From Papaver somniferum (taxonomy: Eukaryota > Streptophyta > Magnoliopsida > Ranunculales > Papaveraceae): a stretch of 64,000 nt of DNA. Position 1 is the stretch's first letter. The number at the start of each line of letters is the position of its first letter. The stretch lies in assembly GCF_003573695.1 (NCBI RefSeq), contig NC_039365.1, positions 129,853,466 through 129,917,465 on the forward strand. The letters run 5' to 3'. This document shows positions 55,861-64,000 of this stretch, piece by piece. The notes under the pieces were generated by a model. That model was not told where the DNA came from. It made no database searches and saw only the letters and a list, made by a program, of their open reading frames with translations. A program made the position numbers and the translations under genes.

Positions 55861-56166
55861 TTACGAGCAGCAACAACTTCCATTCAGCAAATGCTGAGCT
55901 GCAGCCAATTCTTCAAACAAACCATCTAAATATCTGTCGTGTGCCCTCCTAGATTCAATTGCATCCCTCCTTCTCCTTGCAAGCATGATGAGCTCAACGA
56001 GATATTCCAGTGCAAGTTTGTCTGCCAGTGCAAGGGCCTGCTCCAAACGGATCTCATAGCCATACCCGAACTTGTAGAGGCTTCTAGGTACCATGGCCTG
56101 TGGTACTCTGTAAACATCCTCCTGGTTGAACTCTCGAGAATTAAATTCTAAGTGGCCGAAGTCCAT
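55861..56166 (-). CDS. Uncharacterised 101-aa ORF inside hairpin array B
   Basis: An uninterrupted frame starts MDFGHLEFNSREFNQEDVYR and ends LLNGSCCCS. From about residue 37 it is strongly helical (EIRLEQALALADKLALEYLV), followed by a basic patch (ARRRRDAIESRRAHDR) and another short helix. No known family is recognised, and no signal peptide or membrane segment is clear. It lies between the two inner clusters of array B and upstream, on the same strand, of the SANT-like relic, so it may be an exon of that element's gene. It could also be a chance ORF; length alone does not settle it. Confidence 0.4.
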   Translation of the reverse strand: MDFGHLEFNSREFNQEDVYRVPQAMVPRSLYKFGYGYEIRLEQALALADKLALEYLVELIMLARRRRDAIESRRAHDRYLDGLFEELAAAQHLLNGSCCCS

Positions 56167-56659
56167 ATCTACAAAAAAAAATAAAATAAAAAATCTAACT
56201 CACCAATCGGTACATTAAGACGACATATGTAATCCGATTATAACAAGAAAAACATACAAGAATTTCAAACACCAAGAATCAGTTTATGTGATACATATAT
56301 AAAAATTGATTCTGAAATGGAGTCTGAAGAGACAACTTCATAATTGGTACATCACCACGTAAATAAACCCCGATTGTAGGAGCGTAGAGTTAAAAAAAAT
56401 AATTACTACCCGGAATCGGTTTATCCTAATGCACTTATAAAACCGATTCTGGTTGTGTCTTTTCATATTCTGATTTCAACTCATAATCAGTCGATGCTAA
56501 TCATCTTATAAACTGATTCCTCTGCATGCTCTTCATGCACGAAGAACGAAACCCAATATCAGTTGATACGATTGATCTACATAAACCGATTATGGGTAAA
56601 TCAGAGATTTTGGTTTTGAAAACTTTGGTTTTAAACATGTAAAGTCAATGAATAAATGC

Positions 56660-58185
56660 TAATAATAGAACGAGTTGATGGAGATTTACCTTTTCTTGGT
56701 TGGATCGGAGATCGTTGGAGAATAAGATCAAAAAAATAAAATTGATTAGGGTTTATGGAATTTGAAAGGATTAGATGGGAATAGAAAGTTTTCTTTGTTT
56801 AGATTTTTTATGTTTTTGTCTTTTTTTACTGAAAATGGTGATGGGTTAGTTTTAGGAATTAATTTAAGGAAAAATTATTCTTTTTGTCAAGTTTGGCACC
56901 CCATAACCATTTGTAAAAGTTGGAAAAGGAACTTGATAGGCCTCAAATAAATACCTTAGGCCCCAAATTAGGAAGGTTCGGGACCCTTGGATTTTTTTAA
57001 CATTTGGTATTTACCATGCATACGCAGCTAGTACGGCATAGCAGATCATTTTTGTGAATGATAATAAAGACACTAGGAGAAAACCCTACGGGTAGTGTCA
57101 ATCTTTCATTTTGAAGGAGGGACTACCAATTAGAACAATTTAGAGGCCACTAGGAGGGTCTTTCACCCCAATTCCACCCCTTACTCGTTCATACACTCGT
57201 TCACATGAACGAGAGTGGTTGGTAGTGTAACACTAGACGGGGGACAGTTTCCTGTTTGAAAAAATAAACCGTGTATCAAAAGGATAGCACTGGACAGTTT
57301 CCTATCAAGATTTTTAGTTTCACACAGGGGACGAACCCCGTGTATGTTTGGTTTCAGTTTCCTGAAGCATTTTTAAATACAAAACTTTTCATCCATTATC
57401 ATTTATTACAAAATTTGATTATTTTTTTTAGTAAACGGGAGATTATTACTAGTATTTCATTTTCATTTTGACCATAATGGCTTCACCCCTTCAAGTGAAC
57501 TAGTTCTCCTTCAAAAGGAAGGAGTTAGTCTCAAAGTAGCATAGGTGATGCTATAAGGATCAAGTAATTCCATTAATTGAGTCGACTTCATTCTAATGGA
57601 GGACACATCTTTAAAAAGTAGATCACCTTATGGAGAAACGAACATTTAGAAGTAGGTATCTGTTACTGGCCAATCAGTTAGGCTAACTCCTAGGAACCTA
57701 TCACTTGAACAGTATTGACATGTCAACTAGGGAGAACGCCTAAGTTCTATGATGATGAAGGGGAAATTGGCATAGGGGAGATTTCATCTCTCGCTTTAGG
57801 AGAAAAAAAAAGAGGTATCATTCCTCGTTTCTAGGATTTAGTTATTTTAAGTTCAAAAATTGGGTCCAGCTAGTAGGGTTTCTTTTCTTCTTTTGGATAG
57901 ACGTAAAATTTTATTAGAGAATTATCTTGGTACACGCTCAATATGCATACTTAACAAAGAAGGAATTCGTAGAGAGTAATCATAGTACTCCTTAATAACT
58001 AGTTTTTCCTCAGATATGGTGAAAATGTAGGACACCATCAATTTTTTTTTAGGAAGCCTGTATGGACTAAACTCAAATATATTTCCAATAATTCAACTTA
58101 ATGAATCTCAATCAGGAAAGATATGAAGAGCTTATATCTCTTTCTCTCACGCTCAGAATGTTACAGAGACTCGTCCGTGAACCTA
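56660..58185. other. Stretch without a supported gene
   Basis: No ORF with recognisable content. Short repeats of CACTAGGAG and ACTCGTTCA are seen near 57070-57210, and GGACAGTTTCCT occurs twice (57241, 57292). No element ends could be fixed. Confidence 0.35.
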
Positions 58186-58189
58186 ATTG

Positions 58190-58730
58190 TTAGAGCATTG
58201 CTCGGTCGAACTCGCATGCGTTGCTATCTCAAGCATGTTTGTCAATATTAGTGATCAAAACTATATGTCTTGATTTCTAGTTTACTTATGACTAAGTCTC
58301 GGTTTAGGATAGTCAAGTGTAGTTGAAGCTCCAGACTCCATGGAGATCATCTTACGAAGACGAAGAACTACTCGAGGAACCGGTGGAACTTCATCCGACT
58401 AAAGGGTATGTGGAGACTTAAACTTATCTATCACTCAAAAGTATATTATATCTCCTACTCTTGAGACAAAATCGTATACTTATGATAGTTTTCATACATG
58501 CACATTTGCTATTTCGAGCCGAGTTTACTCGCCTATCTTTTTCTCGAAATATGTATTGGTAAGCTTTCGCTTTAACCATTTTCATCTTTACCCGTGATGA
58601 AAGTAATGATGACGTTTCAATCTTAAAAATAGATTTGATGACGATTGTCGTGGATAACGATTGTTATAACATTATTGTTGATGGTGGTTTTTAGCTTAGG
58701 GTTAAAATCGTAAAACCTTGCATCTGATGT
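58190..58730 (+). mobile_element. LTR fragment, family A, 5' end
   Basis: It starts TGTTAGAGCATTGCTCGGTC and continues with TCAATATTAGTGATCAAAAC and a TATGTCTTGATTTCTA stretch, matching the minus-strand LTR that starts near 19885 and the one at 1-412. Similarity fades towards 58700. No internal coding region follows before the gypsy-related sequence. Confidence 0.55.
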
Positions 58731-59269
58731 GACGTCACTCTGTAAGGAAACAAAGGTGTGAGTGCTAACCTCTCCGCTGGTATATTTATTGAGCCGTTCA
58801 ATATATCTACATGAAATTTATCCAGACTGGCGAATGTAGCAACCATCCCAGATGTTCTGTAAATTTCGGCACCTTGCCTATATTCACTTAATATAAGTTC
58901 CTTTGAATGCCTTCTATGCTATGTTCCCCGGCTGAACCCTTAATGTTGATATGGAATGACGATTTGTGTTCACTCGCAGCAGAGTAGCACGAATTTCCAA
59001 ATATCAAAGATAAGGTCTTCGCATAAGGTATTCAATCAGAAAAGCATGCTGCTCTCTAGCAATGAAGTTAAAAGAACTCTGTGTCAACACATAGAATTCG
59101 ACCAATTTCCCTAACTAACTTGCAGAAGTTAGGGTTCCGCGCCTCGCGCAGTATACCAGACCTTGCTTGACGAAAGTAAGCCTAGACAAACTAGGAAATT
59201 AATCCGCCATGGATTAGTAGGTGCAAAATCCTATCCAGAATCATAAAAACAGGGAGCCGCAGCAGCAAA

Positions 59270-59610
59270 GGGAGGCGTGGCCATGCTTGAGGCCAGCTGG
59301 CGCCACTTTCCATTGGCCACGCCCCATCCTAAACCGGCCTTATTTCCTTAGACCAATCAGGTCGCTTTAAACTTGCCACGCGCACATAAGTTGTGGCTGG
59401 GCCCATACTTGTCGGCCCCACTTCCCATCGACCAATCAGGTCGCTCTAAGTACGTCACACTCTCGCCAGAAGTGTAGCCACGCCCATGCTTGGCCGGCCC
59501 TCTTTTAATCGACCAATCAGGTCGCTCTAAAGCCGCCACACTCTCACCAGAAGTGTATCCGCGCCGTATGTTTGGTCGGCCCCATTTTCTTGGCCAATCA
59601 AGTCGCTCCA
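59270..59610 (+). repeat. 80-bp tandem repeat with CCAAT box, four copies
   Basis: GACCAATCAGGTCGCT-type text starts at 59351, 59430, 59511 and 59591, a spacing of 79-81 bp. Between the copies are GGCC-rich stretches with CACACTCTC and CCAGAAGTGTA. A weaker fifth unit may begin near 59270. It lies in the presumed U3 of the gypsy LTR. Each unit carries a CCAAT box, so the array could act as an enhancer (inference). Confidence 0.8.
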
Positions 59611-60239
59611 AACTTTCCACCATACATTAAAGGCCAAGCGCACCCTGTCGCGCCACCATACTAACTTGCAAGCCAAACGCACCCTTCCACAACAACATAT
59701 TGATCAGCATGCCAACATGCCACTCTGCCGCGGTAACATGCCAACATGACACTTCGTGGAAACCTGCCATAAATAGCGCCCTATGTGCTAACTTACCTCA
59801 TGTTCGTGGCCAACGCCATGAAAAGCTTAAGATTAGAGTTTTCTGGTCAAAAGCACACCTATGCATTAACCAAAGCCCTAATTTCAAGTCGTGGCAAAAA
59901 TTATGCCACTTCGACCTCGCAACATGCCACGAGCCATGTGGGACCCAGAAATCCCTAGGGTTGGCGCCACATCATAGCCACTCACGACAATCCCTACTCT
60001 TGTGGCCGTTTCCACACTATGGCCTTGCCATAGTTCCTTTAGCATAGCCATGGCGCCATTTGCACAAAAGTATCGCCATGACGCATGCCACACGTACTAA
60101 TTAGGGTTTCGATATGCCAAACCCTAATTTGGGAAAAGTTGCTACGCCAACAAAAGACAAATAACGTTTCCCGGAGCAGTGGGATTGGCACCTGTTTCCA
60201 CATGTGGGTCCAATACCATGGCGCCAAAACCTAGCCTTG

Positions 60240-60400
60240 GCCATGCTACAACGCCACAAGCGTGGCCATGCCGCTATGCCACGGCTACTATCACGCCGCT
60301 ATGCCACGACTACTAGCACGCCTCTATGCCATGGCTACGCCACTGGCGTGCCACTAGCATGCCACTATACCAATGGCGCCACTCCGCTATACAAAAAGAT
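60240..60400 (+). repeat. 25-bp minisatellite, GC-rich
   Basis: CTATGCCACGGCTACTA-type units start at 60273, 60298 and 60323 (25-bp period), followed by diverged GCCACTAGCATGCCACTA units. The whole 59.2-60.7 kb stretch is rich in GCCATG/GCCACG words and much more GC-rich than the rest of the window. No translated frame is recognisable. Confidence 0.65.
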
Positions 60401-60412
60401 GCAGCCATAATA

Positions 60413-60755
60413 AATGGCCACCCTTCCTCATGAGATGCAATCTCGGCCATCCAAGTTCGCCACCGAACTGACAAACTTGTGTCAAGTTTCAGACGACCAG
60501 CTGCCTAAATCTAGTGCCCATGGCTACTCCAGGCGCCACTTGCACCATCGTGCCACTGGAAAGCACGAGCCATGCCAGCCATGCCACATTGCCGTTGGCG
60601 TATACCAAAACGCCACCGCGCCATCATCAGGCACCAACACAATATAGTCATAATCAATGGCTACCCTCCTTCATGAGATGCGATCTCATCCATAGAAGTT
60701 CGCCACCGAACTGACAAACCCGTGGAAAGTTTTAGGCGACCAGCCAAAACGAGCC
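60413..60755 (+). repeat. Direct repeat, ~95 bp, two copies 242 bp apart
   Basis: 60413-60510 and 60655-60750 share AATGGC(C/T)ACCCT, CATGAGATGC, AGTTCGCCACCGAACTGACA and CGACCAGC. Each copy contains a small inverted word, TTCGCCACCGAA. Part of the repeat-rich LTR region. Confidence 0.7.
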
Positions 60756-60984
60756 TAATAGCATTACATGCTATTTTCCTGTGGTAAGTCCCCTGACTTT
60801 GACTTGCCGCACGTAGCGAAGTGCTACATGTTTTCCACGAAAACACTCGAGACATCAAACACGTCACAAAATGTGGGATGCTCATTAGGGTATTGGTCTG
60901 TCGGTTTACAGCGTGCGGCGTGCAATGCGCCCGTTACAAGAAAGTGTCATGAAGTGGGACAATTAGTGGTGGTAAAAAGTAACG

Positions 60985-61086
60985 GTGTAAACGAATTCAT
61001 TTCCATCATCATGGAAGCATAATGTCTGACGGTTACACGAATTCACTTCCTTCATCATGGAAGCATAACGTCTGACGGTTACACAT
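60985..61086 (+). repeat. 46-bp tandem duplication
   Basis: GAATTCATTTCC begins at 60993 and GAATTCACTTCC at 61039. Both units contain TCATCATGGAAGCATAA and TGTCTGACGGTTACAC (or CGTCTGACGG...). It is immediately upstream of the LTR TATA box. Confidence 0.75.
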
Positions 61087-61612
61087 TACTCCTTTCTTCC
61101 ACCACTCAATCGTTTCACTTCCTATGAGACCAGGATACGTTTCAATATGACTTGTATAAATAGGTTTCACCTATTTTCACCAAACGACAAGTTTGGGTAG
61201 GCAACAACACAGTATCTAGAAATCACCTAGTAGCTTTCCATTCTGCTAGCCAGTTCTACTTTCAGATACAAGTCATAGACAACCATACCTTCAGAATCAA
61301 CTATTCTGGTCTCAACACTCTCTTCGCTTCCCTCCCTAAGACCAACCCTTCTCATTCACTTTGTGACCGAAGCAAGCCTGAAACGACCATTTCTTGGTTT
61401 AATCCAGGATTGTACAGATTGATCTCTCGAATCAAAAGTACTCCCGCGCATCGCATTGTTTAGGGTTTAGATTCGTTTCTCATCCACACACCCAAAATCA
61501 CCAGAAACTGTTTTCACCCACAAACAATTGGAGACCACAGTGGGAGGTTAATCTCTCGGTTGCAATACCAATTTCCGATTTTCGATTTCACTTTTTCAAT
61601 CCCGATCTCAAG

Positions 61613-62750
61613 ATGGTAAAACCCAGGTCCGGATCAACAACAAACCCTGAAAACACTAGTGCTGAGATTATTCTTGGTATTAAAGTTTCTTCTAGTGGCG
61701 TTAATACGCCACCTCTCAACACCAGCGACATGGAGAACGCTCCTTCAGGTGTTACACCTTCGGTCACCAGAGTCAGGGACGTTGATGCCCCCTCAACGTT
61801 TCTTCAAACGTGACATCTCCAAACGTCAACAGAGCCGCTGCTACTCCACCATCAGTACGAGAGACTATGGGAGCCAGAATGAGCCGACCCCATATTACCA
61901 TTGCTGATTTGATGGAAAGACAAGAAGTTCTTGCTAGGGCTCATACGGACATGGCTTCGACTCAGAAAGATGTGCTTCTTTTTCTCAAGACACTAACAGA
62001 GCGACCACCACAGGAACTACGCGAACTAGAGCCAATGAGGAACACCTTCAATACTCCTGGCACCGATGCCTCAGCAAGGCGCACCTTTGTAGATGAAGAG
62101 ACTCGTTCAGGGGCTCCAACGGAAAGGAATCAGCCGTCCAATTTTGTTACACGAGAAAATTTGGAACAACTTTTTCGAAACCGAGACAAAAGTGATCTGC
62201 AGACATGCATCAACATCAAGCCCCGTATCCTCCTGAAGTACAAAGAATTCCTCTTCCGAGAGGGTACTCTTCTCCTCAATTCTCCTTGTATGACGACACC
62301 GGTAATGCGCGTGAACATGTCTCTCGATTTTTAGAATCCTTGGGCGAGCACGAATACAACCATGTTCTCCGTGTGAGGGAGTTTTTGAAGTCACTTAGCG
62401 GAGGAGCATACACCTGGTACAACAACATTGCACCAAACATCATACCCAACTGGGGTGACATGGTTACGGATTTCTACAAGAAGTACTTCTTCGTGTCTGA
62501 GCAAATTACCTTCTCAGATTTAGGGAGGATGTTCCAACGAAACAATGAACATCCAAATGATTATGTCAAAAGATTCAGAATTCAAGCGCTGGACTGTCAC
62601 GACCCAAATGTGACCGAACAACAATTAGTAGATTCTTGCATCAATGGTATGGTTCCCATCTACCATGCCTTACTGGAGAATCTACGATTCCAGACGTTCT
62701 ATGAACTTTACGAGGCTGCTAAACGGTCGGCCACAACAACACCAGTATGA
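61613..62750 (+). pseudogene. Ty3/gypsy gag, two frameshifts
   Basis: The first frame (61613-61813) starts MVKPRSGSTTNPENTSAEII. The second (61810-62200) has DLMERQEVLARAHTDMAS and is polar. The third (62205-62750) is the retrotransposon gag domain: PQFSLYDDTGNAREHVSRFL, GGAYTWYNNIAP, WGDMVTDFYKKYF and LGRMFQRNNEHPNDYVKRFR. All three are needed for one gag, so there are frame changes near 61805 and 62200. Gag builds the virus-like particle that packages the element's RNA. Confidence 0.75.
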
Positions 62751-62989
62751 TTGGAAAGAACTAGGCCAGCCAAGTTGAAGACGCACGTGAATCTCGAGGA
62801 AACAGACGCCTCATCAACAAGCAATATAACACTGGCCCCTCTGTGAGCGTGGTAAGTGAAAGAGGAAAAAGGAAGGCTCCGGCGGCAGAACAACAATCCA
62901 TGCGCACAATGCCATCACATCAGACGGCTCCACCATAAAAGACTGCAGCTAAGGTTCTTGCGCAGCATCAAGAAGCCGGAGAAAAGGCC

Positions 62990-63400
62990 TTGGGTTTCCC
63001 GTTCCCAATCGAAGAGGTAATTGAACTCTTGGAAGCATGGATCCATGGTGATGCCATCAGGATACCTCCTATCAGGCGCCCACCAACTGAAGAGAAAATG
63101 GCAAATCCTAAGTATTGCCGCTACCACAGATTTGTCCATCACCCGACCAGTGACTGCAATAAGTTAAAGCGTATCTTCAAAGAAAAGGTGGAGGCAGGGG
63201 AACTTCAACTGGGCAATGAGGGAGTTCACATAGATCCTCTTCCAGTCAGGAGTTGCGTGCTCTCTGGGACTCTATTCACAAAACCGTGCAATCCATCATG
63301 GAGCGTGTATGCGAGGTTCTCTATTTCTCCAAAGCGCAGCGTCAAGATATATTTGCAGCCCTCAATCGAGTTGTGTCAGGAAGTGACTTTTTCCTACTGA
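62990..63400 (+). pseudogene. Gypsy gag C-terminus with zinc-knuckle-like motif
   Basis: The frame reads EVIELLEAWIHGDAIRIPPI, then KYCRYHRFVHHPTSDCNKLK, the C-x2-H...H-x4-C motif typical of the nucleocapsid end of Tat/Athila-type gag-pol, followed by IFKEKVEAGELQL. Between 62750 and 62990 the frame is broken. Confidence 0.65.
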
Positions 63401-63469
63401 AGAAACCACGCCAGAACCCCAAACTCTCTCGGGAAGCGGTGCTGGAAAATACAATTGGGGACTGCTGAC

Positions 63470-63866
63470 CACGGTTTATCTGAGGGACGCCGAGCTTGAT
63501 AACACATTGATCGACGCGGCCTCTAACTTCAATATTGTTACCATCAAAACTCTGAGAGCTGCGGGAATTTCAAAGCAAGAGGCTACCCACTCCCCAATGG
63601 TGGTCAAAAAATTGGAAGGAGAAGCAATAGACGCATATGGATACATCAACATTGAAATTAAGGTAGGAGACGTTCTAACACATGGAAAATTCCACATTTT
63701 CAAAGAACTCTCAAATTACGACATGATTCTTGGGCGCTCATGGGTGCATGGAAACAAAGCGAAATTGGGAGTATCCCCTCTTCCGATATCGATACCCGAA
63801 AGAATTTCTAACAAGCCGTCCAGTTTGAAGATTACATGTTTCCGTATCAACAACTTACCAATGTAA
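63470..63866 (+). pseudogene. Gypsy aspartic protease region
   Basis: The text LDNTLIDAASNFNIVTIKTL resembles the retropepsin start (usual D-S/T-G replaced by DAAS), followed by GEAIDAYGYINIEI, HIFKELSNYDMILGRSWVHG (the conserved YDMILGRSW block) and continuing to 63866. The loss of the usual DSG/DTG triad suggests an inactive copy, though some plant families deviate here. The following ~130 bases show FPYQQLTNVTQ and no clear RT yet. Confidence 0.65.
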
Positions 63867-64000
63867 CTCAATTACCTGGAGAAAGCCTGTCGACATTCAT
63901 CCGCAGATTCCGAATACAAGTAAGTCTAGTTAAACAACCCTTTCTGTACCCCGTCACTTCTCCTCTCGTCCAGGCATGGAGACTCGGCCCAGTTATCAAC

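Larger units (their letters stand above)
54120..56650. repeat. Hairpin array B (AATCGGTTTAT...ATAAACCGATT units)
   Basis: Units with AATCGGT on one side and ACCGATT on the other recur in three clusters: 54360-54560, 55384-55700 and 56196-56600. In the right cluster, unit starts are near 56196, 56271, 56340, 56410, 56485 and 56555, a spacing of about 70-75 bp. In the middle cluster they are near 55384, 55439, 55506, 55575 and 55642. The strongest hairpin has perfect 18-bp arms (54399-54416 and 54429-54446, TACCCAGAATCGATTTAC); another has perfect 11-bp arms (55613-55623 and 55642-55652). The array surrounds a 101-codon ORF. It resembles array A at 22.3-24.65 kb in design, but the bases after AATCGGT differ (TTAT here, AG there). 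Confidence 0.8.
59000..63999 (+). mobile_element. Ty3/gypsy retrotransposon, 5' part, runs off the window
   Basis: An LTR-like region (left limit not fixed, roughly 59.0 kb) has a TATA box TATAAATAGG at 61155-61164 and ends ...CACAAACA near 61526. A primer-binding-site-like TGGAGACCACAGTGGGA (61529-61545) and a leader follow. Gag starts at ATG 61613. Gag and protease regions follow to the window end, all frameshifted. The leader layout and the gag/protease sequence resemble the Tat/Athila side of plant Ty3/gypsy elements. RT, integrase and the 3' LTR lie outside the window. Confidence 0.7.

Noticed and set aside
59357..59623. Minus-strand repeat protein of 88 codons
   Set aside because: The apparent protein repeat (RPDWS..) simply reflects the 80-bp DNA tandem repeat in the LTR.
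59700..61022. Several ORFs in the GC-rich region as genes
   Set aside because: They arise from low-complexity GCCATG/GCCACG repeats on both strands and lack domain content.

Overview
This window is nuclear DNA of a flowering plant. It is AT-rich, the genes have GT-AG introns, and there are plant-specific families (a NAC/SOG1 regulator, plant mobile domain, FAR1-type MULE transposase) and plant L1 LINEs with RNase H. The LTR-retrotransposon style looks eudicot, and I lean towards an early-diverging eudicot such as Papaver, but the window does not prove the genus.

Three intact protein-coding genes, all on the plus strand, can be assembled exon by exon. (1) 4686-11370 is a 14-exon multi-pass membrane protein of 462 aa with a C-terminal RING-HC finger, related to Arabidopsis At1g68820/At1g73950. 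(2) 25479-28557 is a 3-exon DENN-domain protein of 664 aa (DENND6/FAM116 type), probably a Rab exchange factor. (3) 46432-49503 is a 6-exon SOG1 orthologue of 492 aa, the NAC master regulator of the plant DNA-damage response, with an 8-base coding micro-exon and a run of SQ phosphorylation sites. Genes 1 and 2 appear to be neighbours in Arabidopsis too (from memory), so this may be old microsynteny.

Nearly everything else is mobile DNA. Left to right: an LTR fragment (1-412); a 1.26-kb Mutator-like element with ~170-bp terminal repeats and a perfect 9-bp target duplication (1422-2684); a Tourist-like MITE (11865-12167); LINE remains (12.3-16.45 kb) from at least three lineages, one with a C-terminal PD-(D/E)XK-like domain; two LTRs of one family in opposite orientation (16.45-19.88 kb); an L1 endonuclease fragment (20.0-20.7 kb); a decayed FAR1/MULE transposase with arrays of short hairpins (22.3-24.65 kb); a short Helitron (29408-30140); a Tourist-like MITE holding a complete Stowaway MITE, both inside an unidentified coding relic (30.6-32.0 kb); a second Helitron 3' end (36133); a nearly full-length L1 LINE (37.0-42.3 kb, minus); a Copia 3' part with LTR and polypurine tract (42.6-44.65 kb, minus); a plant-mobile-domain relic (44.7-45.66 kb, minus); a MITE about 240 bp upstream of the SOG1 start; a 5'-truncated L1 LINE with RNase H (50.56-54.1 kb, minus); a second hairpin-array element around an uncharacterised 101-codon ORF (54.3-56.65 kb); another fragment of the LTR family from the left edge (58.19-58.7 kb); and a Ty3/gypsy element running off the right edge, whose leader/LTR is full of tandem repeats.

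The least explained signal is the pair of hairpin arrays at 22.3-24.65 kb and 54.3-56.65 kb. Both consist of short AATCGGT...ACCGATT hairpins repeated about every 70 bp and placed on both sides of coding remains. They sit 30 kb apart and differ in the motif next to the AATCGGT core. No RNA genes or CRISPR arrays were seen. Exon boundaries come from reading splice signals and frame continuity by eye, and element ends from terminal repeats and target duplications. None was checked by database search.
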